Below, in pieces: positions 7,411-13,947 of a DNA stretch of 23,555 nucleotides (position 1 is the stretch's first letter; the number at the start of each line of letters is the position of its first letter). This DNA is from a virus: positions 1 to 23,555 of the IMG/VR virus record IMGVR_UViG_3300021960_000522; one strand, given 5' to 3'. Made by a program: the position numbers and the translations under genes. The notes beneath the pieces are model-generated. The model was not told where the DNA came from. It ran no database searches and was given only the letters and a program-made list of their open reading frames with translations.

Positions 7411-9389
7411 CTCAATTCACACTGTCCACCTGAGCACACAATAGTCTCAAGAGGTTTCGTCTTGTCTGTCTCCTCGCTAAGATCGTCGTAGTTAACGGGG
7501 CTCATCGTCGCGCTGAGCTCTTGCCATAAGCGCCAAGCTTCGCGCTGTTGATCGCCATCCATATCAGGCGAGACGCCTTGCAAGGGCGCTTGTGCATAAT
7601 CATAATCACCTGAGCTCGCGAGGAGTGAGACGCCCGCGAAGTCTGCGCGGTGTTCCCATAGATATTTCTCTACGTCTGACCACTCGTCAACATCTACGCT
7701 CACAGTGAGGCTTACATTGTGTGAGGCGCCCTCTAAGCTCTCTGGGCGTGCGGTTCCTGCGTTCACATAGTGTCTTTTGACTCTCCGCGCTTCCTCTAAC
7801 ATCTCAAGCGCTGTGATATCGCTCTTAGTGATTGCACCTTCAGGCGCGCTCATAGGGAAGATCGCGCAATAATCTGATCCCCATACGCTCTTCTCTACTG
7901 CTTGTGGGTTGGCCTCTCTAAAGTGGTTGAATACGGGCTCTAATGTGGAGCACTGCACGCGCCTCAAATAGCGCTGAGCGTGCGCGGGGTGAATCCCGCT
8001 TGATGCACCTAAAACAAGGCTCGCGGTTCCTTCGGGCTTTACGCACGTTACACGCGCGGCGGGCCTGATCCCTATGAGCTCCGCTGTCTCTGCGTTCGCC
8101 TTTACCGCTGCGCTTGCCGCTGTCGCTAGGTTTCCGTTCGTCGTCAGGTCCGGCTTATCCATGACCCCACACAAGCTCACACCTAAGAGCGCTTCTCTTT
8201 CCATGATCCGCTGAGAGATGACCCCTAAATATCCCGTTTGCGTGTAGCCCGCTTGGAGTGTGCCGAGTACGGCTGCGCGTCGGCTCGCCTCGATCAGATC
8301 CTTTGAGCTCTCGCACGCGCTGACGTTTACCGTTGTCAGGTTGCACGCCTGCCAACCGCTCTGAAAAGTATAGCCTTGATCTCTCCATTGATCGCGCTTC
8401 TCGGGGTCGAGTAGATCGAGCGTGTACTCCTCAACTACATGACCTCTTTTATCTCGTATATATGTTGGACACATTATGATTTCAACACATGGATTGACCG
8501 CGTGCTCTGTGCTCTCCAAGAAGAGAAAGCCAGGCTCTCCATATTCGCGCGTGCTCTGGATCAGCTCATTAAATGTCTCTTGTGGGGTGTCTGATGTGAT
8601 AACGGCTGAGATGTTAGCTCTTGCGCGCTTCGGGTGTGTGAGATACCACTCGCCGGTCTTCGCCCTCATCATCTCCTGATCATCTGCGCTAAACTGCGCG
8701 ATGGTCGCGCTTCGCCTTGTTCCTGCTGTCCGTGTGCAATCCGCTAAAAACATGGTCATGTCAAAGACCTCAAGGGGCTTTAATTGTCTACCAACTGCGT
8801 TTTTTAAGATTGATCTCACGCCTTCGAGTGCCTCTTTTAGCGGTTCGGGTCCTGGGGCCACTCCTCCCACGCTGAGCGGTGCGCCTTTCGGTCTGATCAG
8901 CGAATAATCAAAGCGGGGCTCTGGTGCGCCTTGCATATATGCCCTCATGAGCTCGTCAACAGCGCTTGCCCAACCTTCGATGCTGTCTGCGATAATCTTG
9001 ATCGATGAGGTTTCAGGCTCTCGGATCTTTGGGAGTCGCGCGACGTGGTGACGCTGAACCGAGAAACCAACACCTGATCCGCACAATAAGAGCCATAGCG
9101 CCTCGGCAAAGAATCGCGGGCGGTCTGCATAAGAGCACGTGCAGTTATAAAGCCTCATGTGCTTGTCTGAGATCCCTTTCCCCCCAAACTGAAGCCCTCT
9201 CATCGATGGTAGAATCTCTTTATTGATCAGCGCTTCTCTCACATCTGCGAGTAGCTCTTCGACGATCTCTCCATACTGTCTACGGTGTGTCTCAAGGTAT
9301 CTATCGACGGCCTCTGGCCACGTCTCGCGGCGCTTCTCAGCCTCATTATATCGCGCGTATTTAAGCTTAAATACAAAATCCCCTATCAT
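7407..9389 (-). CDS. nrdJ: Adenosylcobalamin-dependent (class II) ribonucleoside-triphosphate reductase (660 aa)
   Basis: This enzyme makes deoxynucleotides from ribonucleotides using a B12-generated thiyl radical, feeding phage DNA synthesis. The visible features are those of the monomeric Lactobacillus leichmannii-type enzyme. NCTCSY (Cys83/85) is the first redox cysteine region and GSGVGFSV (104-111) a conserved loop. NPCVEI (299-304) carries the radical Cys301 and Glu303, and ACNLTTVNV (348-356) carries the second redox Cys349. PEGTASLVLGASSGIHP (452-468) is followed by a C-terminal CSGGQC (652-657) with the shuttling cysteine pair. At 660 residues it is shorter than the 739-residue Lactobacillus enzyme. 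The segment between NPCVEI and the CNL motif is about 37 residues longer than in that enzyme. The start at 9389 has AGGAGAG upstream. A coupled helicase gene follows. No cobalamin riboswitch fits in the 74-base leader. Confidence 0.93.
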   Translation of the reverse strand: MIGDFVFKLKYARYNEAEKRRETWPEAVDRYLETHRRQYGEIVEELLADVREALINKEILPSMRGLQFGGKGISDKHMRLYNCTCSYADRPRFFAEALWLLLCGSGVGFSVQRHHVARLPKIREPETSSIKIIADSIEGWASAVDELMRAYMQGAPEPRFDYSLIRPKGAPLSVGGVAPGPEPLKEALEGVRSILKNAVGRQLKPLEVFDMTMFLADCTRTAGTRRSATIAQFSADDQEMMRAKTGEWYLTHPKRARANISAVITSDTPQETFNELIQSTREYGEPGFLFLESTEHAVNPCVEIIMCPTYIRDKRGHVVEEYTLDLLDPEKRDQWRDQGYTFQSGWQACNLTTVNVSACESSKDLIEASRRAAVLGTLQAGYTQTGYLGVISQRIMEREALLGVSLCGVMDKPDLTTNGNLATAASAAVKANAETAELIGIRPAARVTCVKPEGTASLVLGASSGIHPAHAQRYLRRVQCSTLEPVFNHFREANPQAVEKSVWGSDYCAIFPMSAPEGAITKSDITALEMLEEARRVKRHYVNAGTARPESLEGASHNVSLTVSVDVDEWSDVEKYLWEHRADFAGVSLLASSGDYDYAQAPLQGVSPDMDGDQQREAWRLWQELSATMSPVNYDDLSEETDKTKPLETIVCSGGQCELR

Positions 9390-9425
9390 GTCTCTCTCTC
9401 CTCTGATCTAAGGGCGAGTGATCAC

Positions 9426-9453
9426 AATAGAGGATATGAGGCGCCTCTCTCAA
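9426..9453 (-). promoter_or_regulatory. Candidate sigma70-like promoter upstream of the ribonucleotide reductase gene
   Basis: On the minus strand, TTGAGA (plus 9448-9453, 5 of 6 to TTGACA) is followed after 16 bases by TCTATT (plus 9426-9431, 4 of 6 to TATAAT). It lies in one of only two gaps over 30 bases in the window. The host promoter consensus is unknown, so this is a guess supported by position. The rest of the gap (9390-9463) holds the palindrome GAGGCGCCTC at 9438-9447 and the reductase ribosome site. Confidence 0.3.
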
Positions 9454-9463
9454 GCGTTATGTG

Positions 9464-12400
9464 TTACGCGATCCGCTCTATCGTCTGGAGTAGCTGCGCG
9501 CGGTAGTCAATCAGGTGATTAGCGCTCTTTTGTGTGCTCGATGTAGGCTGCGCGGTGGTCGCGTTGCGTAGCTCTTCGATGGAGCTCATGATCCCTGCTC
9601 TAAAGTCTGCGCGTGTCTGCGCGCGCTCTGGTAGGTCTCCGCCTTGTAGCTTCACAAACTGCGAGTAATCAGCGAAGCGAGGCGCGAGGGGTCCAAGTCT
9701 CGCGCTCGCGTCACTGTGCAAGCGGTTATAGATCAGTAAGAGTTCTTGATCTTTGGCCTTCTGCCCTCTGCTCCGTCTCCCTGTCTTTGTGGCCTCTTCG
9801 CTACCTGATGTGATGAAGCGCGCGCGGTCTATAAGGTTTGCTCTGTCTGCTCGGCTTAACTCTCCTGAGCCCGTCAATGTTGCCTCGCTCGCTCTCGGTG
9901 TACTTCTCACGGCTGCGGTTCTCGCGGGCTGATCAGAGAGCTCTCTTACTGTCTCGGTGAGCTGCTCGCGTGGTGTGGTTGGCTGTCTGCCTCTTGTCGC
10001 CTCGTCATACTGTGCAAAGCCGCGCGCGAGCTCCTTAGCAAGATCGCCTCTAGTGCTTCTCTCTGTCAGGATCACTCTGCTGAGTAAGTGCAAACTTATC
10101 TTTTTGATGATCTCGGATTCAGAGCGACCGGGGGCTTTTAACTCCATCTGTGAAGGGATGGTGAAGCCTGCGTAATCCGCGTAATCTTTATATCTTTGAT
10201 AGCGCGCGTCGTCTCCTTTTATACCTAAGCTCGCGGGCCTGTGTTCTGCTAAAAGTCTGTGGATGAAGGGGCTCAGATCACCGGCTGTCTCCTCTAGCAG
10301 TTCTCGGTCTACCGCAGTTGATGTTACGCCGTCCTGATATCGCTCAATAGCGCTGAGCGCGTCGCGGTATTTTAAGGCGGGTTTTGTGTCTAGGCGCTCT
10401 GAGTAAATGGCGGCTGTGTACTTGTCCACAGTCTGGGCGCGTGGCTCAGGTCGCGGCTTTGCAAGTGGTACATCATCATAGATCGTGGCGCGTGGGGGCT
10501 CTTCGATCTGGGGGCCTCGGTCGCGTGGGGTGGGTAGAGGCGCGGCCGTCTCTAGGCGGTCTCTCATCTCCCTCTCAAGTATCGCGCGCGCCTCGCTCCT
10601 GTTCTCGTATGCCTGCGCCGCGCTACCTGCCCCGCTCGCGGTCTGGTTGCGCTCTAGCTTGTTTAGCGCTCCTGTGATCGCGGCTTTTCTCGCTTCTTCA
10701 GGGGTCAAGCTTGTCTGACGCTTTCGAGAGATCTCTTGAGCGCTCGGTAGGTCTGCAAACTCTGTCTCTAATAAGCTGCGCGCTGCCTGCGCTAAAGATT
10801 GATCAGCCTTCTTAGATTCGTTGGTTCGTCTGCCTGTTGCGCGGTCTAACTTTTCAGCCTTTCGTGTTAGCCCTCTCACTCGCCTGTAAGCCTTGAGATC
10901 ACGCGCCTCAACCTCTGGCATCGTCTCAAAGTTGTCCGCGCCTTGTGTCACCTCGCGTGCGGTCTCGGTGAGCTGCTCGCGGGGGGTTGCTGCCATTCTC
11001 TGCGCTGTGCGCTCGCGGTCCTCTTTCGCGCGCTCTATCATCCTGTCAATGATCTGATCAGATGGCTCATATTGATTGATCGCGGCTGTTAGCGCTTCGT
11101 CTAGTGTGTCATAGGTTCCTATCTCGTTTGATGATAATGAGCCTGAGAGCAAAGGTTCATCTCTAAAGCGCTCGCGAGGTAAACTTAGATCATATCTAAA
11201 CTTCCCTTCCCCTCTACCGCTCGCGGGGCCTGTGACAATGTGTCCGTCTCGCTCATAGGTTACGCGCTTGGTCGCCTCGTTTTTGCTAGGCTCACCAAAG
11301 AAACGCTTTGCGTCCTCCGCTGTGCGCTGCCCTTTCGGGGGTAGGTCTTCGATGTTCACTTGGATCTGAGTCTGGAGTTCTTCAAGAAATCGCGTCTCAA
11401 GATCTTTGAGCGCGTCTTCAATCTCGCTGCGTGACTTGATCCGCTTCTTCTTTAAGCTCTCCTGATCATCTGTCCATGATCCGCGCGTGAGTGTCTGTGA
11501 GCTCTTGAGTCCATTCAAGGCGCCTCTGAGCTTCGCGAAGTTGTCTTGTTGAGATGTGCGCTGATTGATGTCTGATGGTAGCGGTCTTTCCATGTCGCGA
11601 TAGTCTTGATCGATGATCCGCTCTATCGCCTCAATGAGTTGCTTATCCTCATTGATCGAAGCGCGCGCGCGTCTCCCTGTCGAGGTGAGCTTATCAGCTC
11701 GATTACTTGTCTTGATCCTCGTCTGGGCGCCTCGCGCTCTCTTGATCGCCTCGCGGGCTCTTACCTGCTTTACATTTAGCCTTGTCTCAGGCGCTGTCTC
11801 TGTTAATTGCTCGCGAGGCGCTGCTTGAGGCTGTCTTTCTTCTAGTCGATCAAGCTCTTTGAGGGCTCTTTGATATTCTTTATTTGCTCGGTCTTCGGCG
11901 ATTCCTATATCTCCAGCTGCTCTGTGATATCGTGCTGCGTTGCGTTGACCTGCTCCTCCTGAGAGTTGAGGTATTACAAGTTTTGCGCTGACTAATCGCC
12001 TCATTTGTTCAAGGATTTTAGGCAGGCGTCGATTTAAGATCTCTTGCGCTTTCGCCTGTTTTGCCTCGGTGCTGTATTCTCGGTTGAGTAGGCCCTGCTC
12101 TAACTTTTCAAGATCATCGAGAAGCTTTTTAACTTCTCTCTCTGCTGTGTCTTCGCGTCTTCGCCCTTCTCGGATAAAGCGCTCTACTGTGATCTCTGAA
12201 CGGATATCATCTAAAAGTGTCTTAGGTGTTCCCGCGCTCTCAACCTCTGGCATCGTCTCAAAGTTGTCAGCGCTTGGGTGATCCTCGTGCGGTGTGACTG
12301 TCTCCGCGCTCGTCTCAGGCGCCTCTTGTGCTGCGCCCTCTACCTCTAGCGCGAAGGCGCGCGCATCTTCAGCGCTCTTGAAGACGAAGCCGCGTACATA

Positions 12401-13945
12401 GCGCGATTCATAGCGCCCGCCGTGCTTCTTCGCGATCTCAACGCGCCTGAAATACTCATCTCGATCAGTGCGCTCTTTCTGCTTCGCGGTGTAGAGCTTC
12501 GCGCCGGTCTTCGTGTGCGTGTGCTCACCTAGCTCAAAGCGCGTGATCTCTTGGTGCTCGTCGTGGCGCTCTTCGTGCTCTTGGTTCGCCTCTTCGATGA
12601 TCTGCTGCGCTGTCTCTGTGAGCTCGTTTCGGGGGGTTGGTTGGGTGGCCTCAATAAGATCTCTGATCTTTTGCATTAAGCGGTCTGCTTCCCTCCTATT
12701 TCTTGTAGAGAAAGCGCTTAGCGTAGGATTCCACGCTGCGATCACGTTGAGGCGCCCCATAGCTGCTAAAGTGTTCCTATACACACTTTCTTCTAGGCGC
12801 TCTCTTGGTGTTACGATTGTCTCTCCGTCTGCCGTATACCCTATCTCAAAGAGATCATTTACCTCTGTGACTGTAACAGCCTCATGAGATCGTCTATCGG
12901 GATCTTGGCGCCTCTGCCTCTCTCGGAGAAAAGACCCCCCCGCCTGTCCTATGGTGCTGTTAATAACAGGATCAGGTTTTTGATTTGTTGATACAAACAA
13001 GCGGGTTTTAGGGTCTATGGTCGGTGAAGAGATCTGTCTCTGCTCTTCTAGGTATTCATCCACCACCTTAAACTCTTCGTCTGAGAGCTGTTTTAAAGCG
13101 TCTGCGACTCGCGTATCTTTAGCGCGTCGCCCTTTTGGCGGGGGTAGCTCATTGTAGATCTTGTTGAGCTTATCGAAAGCTTCTTGAAAAGATGTCTCGC
13201 TCTCCTCTACCTCTGGCATCGTATCGAAGCGATCCTCGCGCGGTGTGTCTGTGACCTGAGCGGGCTTCTTCTTCTTAGGCTTGCGCTGATAACGCTCATC
13301 AAGCTGAACGCCTGCGACCTGCGCCGCTTGTCTGAGTCGGTGAAGCGCGAGACCTAGCCCGCGCTTCACACCTTTGCTCTTGATCCGCTCAACGTCGCGC
13401 CTCTTCTTGTCGAGGTGCTCTTGCTCTGCTTTTCCGTGTTGCTTCTTGAGAAGCGCTCGGAGCTCGCTCTTTGAGATGGCTACAGGCTCCATGTCTGGCC
13501 GTGAATCGTGCGAGATAAAGACCTGATCACCTGAAACGTGATGAATATGGAAGTGTCCTTTTCGCCCTTTCCAAGTGAGCCTAAACGCTGCGCCCTCCAC
13601 AAAAGCACCCTCTGAGACCTTCGCGCCGTGTTTCTTAGCGTAAAAATAATCCCACTCACGTCTGCCCGTTCGCTTGTTCACGCGCTTTGATGGTCTGCGA
13701 TAGTCGTATTTTTTCGTTCTCGCCTTCTCTAGCTCGTCATCGTCCTCTTGATCGAGATAATGATAAGCGCTTTGGATGGCGCCCGCTGCGCGGTCGATCT
13801 TGCTCTGTACCCATTCGGCTAGGTCTTTGTCATCCGGCGCGGCCTCTAACATATCAGCGAGCTTGTCGGCGTACTCCGCGAGTAGCTGAGCTCGTCGCCG
13901 CGTCATCGGTACGTCCTGATAACCTCTGCTATTGATTGCATTCAT
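9464..13945 (-). CDS. Giant repetitive modular phage protein with shared N-terminal module (1,493 aa)
   Basis: The ATG at 13943-13945 is preferred to a TTG two codons upstream because GAGGAG at 13954-13959 sits 8 bases from it. The portal stop ends 2 bases before. Residues about 14-65 (MTRRRAQLLAEYADKL, then DLAEWVQSKIDRAAGAIQ, ending HYLD) resemble a small helical domain common in phage structural-region proteins. Residues 75-171 are the module shared with the 607- and 933-residue proteins. Around 474-540, 'HTKTGAKLYTAKQKERTDRD' and 'RYESRYVRGFVFKSAEDARAFA' resemble a short module seen in large phage and plasmid DNA-processing polyproteins. The rest is charged and Arg/Glu-rich. It has four TPREQLTETA-like and three FETMPEVE-like linkers, and a block of about 90 residues repeated three times. 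There is no signal peptide or membrane segment. The function is unknown; a virion-internal or polyprotein role is inference. Confidence 0.75.
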   Translation of the reverse strand: MNAINSRGYQDVPMTRRRAQLLAEYADKLADMLEAAPDDKDLAEWVQSKIDRAAGAIQSAYHYLDQEDDDELEKARTKKYDYRRPSKRVNKRTGRREWDYFYAKKHGAKVSEGAFVEGAAFRLTWKGRKGHFHIHHVSGDQVFISHDSRPDMEPVAISKSELRALLKKQHGKAEQEHLDKKRRDVERIKSKGVKRGLGLALHRLRQAAQVAGVQLDERYQRKPKKKKPAQVTDTPREDRFDTMPEVEESETSFQEAFDKLNKIYNELPPPKGRRAKDTRVADALKQLSDEEFKVVDEYLEEQRQISSPTIDPKTRLFVSTNQKPDPVINSTIGQAGGSFLRERQRRQDPDRRSHEAVTVTEVNDLFEIGYTADGETIVTPRERLEESVYRNTLAAMGRLNVIAAWNPTLSAFSTRNRREADRLMQKIRDLIEATQPTPRNELTETAQQIIEEANQEHEERHDEHQEITRFELGEHTHTKTGAKLYTAKQKERTDRDEYFRRVEIAKKHGGRYESRYVRGFVFKSAEDARAFALEVEGAAQEAPETSAETVTPHEDHPSADNFETMPEVESAGTPKTLLDDIRSEITVERFIREGRRREDTAEREVKKLLDDLEKLEQGLLNREYSTEAKQAKAQEILNRRLPKILEQMRRLVSAKLVIPQLSGGAGQRNAARYHRAAGDIGIAEDRANKEYQRALKELDRLEERQPQAAPREQLTETAPETRLNVKQVRAREAIKRARGAQTRIKTSNRADKLTSTGRRARASINEDKQLIEAIERIIDQDYRDMERPLPSDINQRTSQQDNFAKLRGALNGLKSSQTLTRGSWTDDQESLKKKRIKSRSEIEDALKDLETRFLEELQTQIQVNIEDLPPKGQRTAEDAKRFFGEPSKNEATKRVTYERDGHIVTGPASGRGEGKFRYDLSLPRERFRDEPLLSGSLSSNEIGTYDTLDEALTAAINQYEPSDQIIDRMIERAKEDRERTAQRMAATPREQLTETAREVTQGADNFETMPEVEARDLKAYRRVRGLTRKAEKLDRATGRRTNESKKADQSLAQAARSLLETEFADLPSAQEISRKRQTSLTPEEARKAAITGALNKLERNQTASGAGSAAQAYENRSEARAILEREMRDRLETAAPLPTPRDRGPQIEEPPRATIYDDVPLAKPRPEPRAQTVDKYTAAIYSERLDTKPALKYRDALSAIERYQDGVTSTAVDRELLEETAGDLSPFIHRLLAEHRPASLGIKGDDARYQRYKDYADYAGFTIPSQMELKAPGRSESEIIKKISLHLLSRVILTERSTRGDLAKELARGFAQYDEATRGRQPTTPREQLTETVRELSDQPARTAAVRSTPRASEATLTGSGELSRADRANLIDRARFITSGSEEATKTGRRSRGQKAKDQELLLIYNRLHSDASARLGPLAPRFADYSQFVKLQGGDLPERAQTRADFRAGIMSSIEELRNATTAQPTSSTQKSANHLIDYRAQLLQTIERIA
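9560..9856 (-). repeat. Repeated ~90-residue block, copy C in the 1,493-aa protein
   Basis: This segment encodes SRADRANLIDRARFI, then KTGRRSR, a helix ending 'LLLIYNRLHSD' and a final FRAGIMSSIEELRN. It aligns by pattern (basic helix, TGRR-R, acidic helix, 'LP' and 'ALN-LE'-like end) with blocks at 10640-10903 and 11492-11770. Similarity is at protein pattern level only and should be tested by alignment. Confidence 0.5.
9951..9970 (-). repeat. 20-base direct repeat, copy 1 (EQLTET linker DNA)
   Basis: The 20 bases here are identical to 10962-10981. Diverged copies occur at 11795-11814 and 12612-12631. Each encodes the linker (T/A)P-R-(E/N)-(Q/E)-L-T-E-T of the 1,493-residue protein. Confidence 0.85.
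10640..10903 (-). repeat. Repeated ~90-residue block, copy B in the 1,493-aa protein
   Basis: This segment encodes LKAYRRVRGLTRKAEKL, RATGRRTNESKKAD, a helix with ARSLLETEFADLPSAQEI, and an end ITGALNKLERNQT. The TGRR box, the LPS box and the GALN-L---QT end match copy A at 11492-11770 in the same order and with similar spacing. Confidence 0.6.
10908..10936 (-). repeat. 29-base exact direct repeat, copy 1 (DNFETMPEVE linker DNA)
   Basis: The 29 bases are identical to 12240-12268, about 1.3 kb away in the same gene. They encode the DNFETMPEVE linker. A third, diverged copy at about 13208-13235 encodes RFDTMPEVE. Confidence 0.9.
10962..10981 (-). repeat. 20-base direct repeat, copy 2 (EQLTET linker DNA)
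   Basis: Identical to 9951-9970. It lies about 25 bases from one copy of the 29-base FETMPEVE repeat, so the two linkers form a compound linker (TPREQLTETA, then ADNFETMPEVE) at this junction. Confidence 0.85.
11492..11770 (-). repeat. Repeated ~90-residue block, copy A in the 1,493-aa protein
   Basis: This segment encodes VRAREAIKRARGAQTRIK, LTSTGRRARASINEDKQLIE, ERPLPSDINQRTSQQ and LRGALNGLKSSQT. The TGRR, LPS and GALN-L--(S/N)QT elements recur in copy B and, more weakly, in copy C. Confidence 0.6.
12240..12268 (-). repeat. 29-base exact direct repeat, copy 2 (DNFETMPEVE linker DNA)
   Basis: Identical to 10908-10936. Exact DNA identity between two linkers in an otherwise diverged protein suggests recent duplication, or exchange by homologous recombination at the linkers. 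Confidence 0.9.
13433..13723 (-). repeat. Shared module, copy in the 1,493-aa protein
   Basis: Residues 75-171 of the 1,493-residue protein. This copy is more diverged: REWDYFYAKKHGAKV replaces the YRYYYAEHHGGGI stretch, but AAFRLTWKGRKGHFHI, GD-V-ISHDSRPDMEPV and ISKSELRALLKKQHG align closely with the copies at 2617-2910 and 4442-4735. Here the module is not at the extreme N-terminus but follows a roughly 70-residue helical domain. Confidence 0.8.
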
Positions 13946-13947
13946 GC

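Noticed and set aside
9438-9447. GAGGCGCCTC palindrome as an intrinsic terminator
   Set aside because: As a hairpin it leaves at most three pairs around a minimal loop and has no following T-run on either strand.
9390-9463. Cobalamin riboswitch before the B12-dependent reductase
   Set aside because: The gap is 74 bases, too short for a cobalamin riboswitch, and the conserved B12-box pattern was not seen.
10908-12268. 29-base direct repeats as a CRISPR array
   Set aside because: Only two exact copies and one diverged copy, more than 1 kb apart, in frame within a coding region and encoding a peptide linker.
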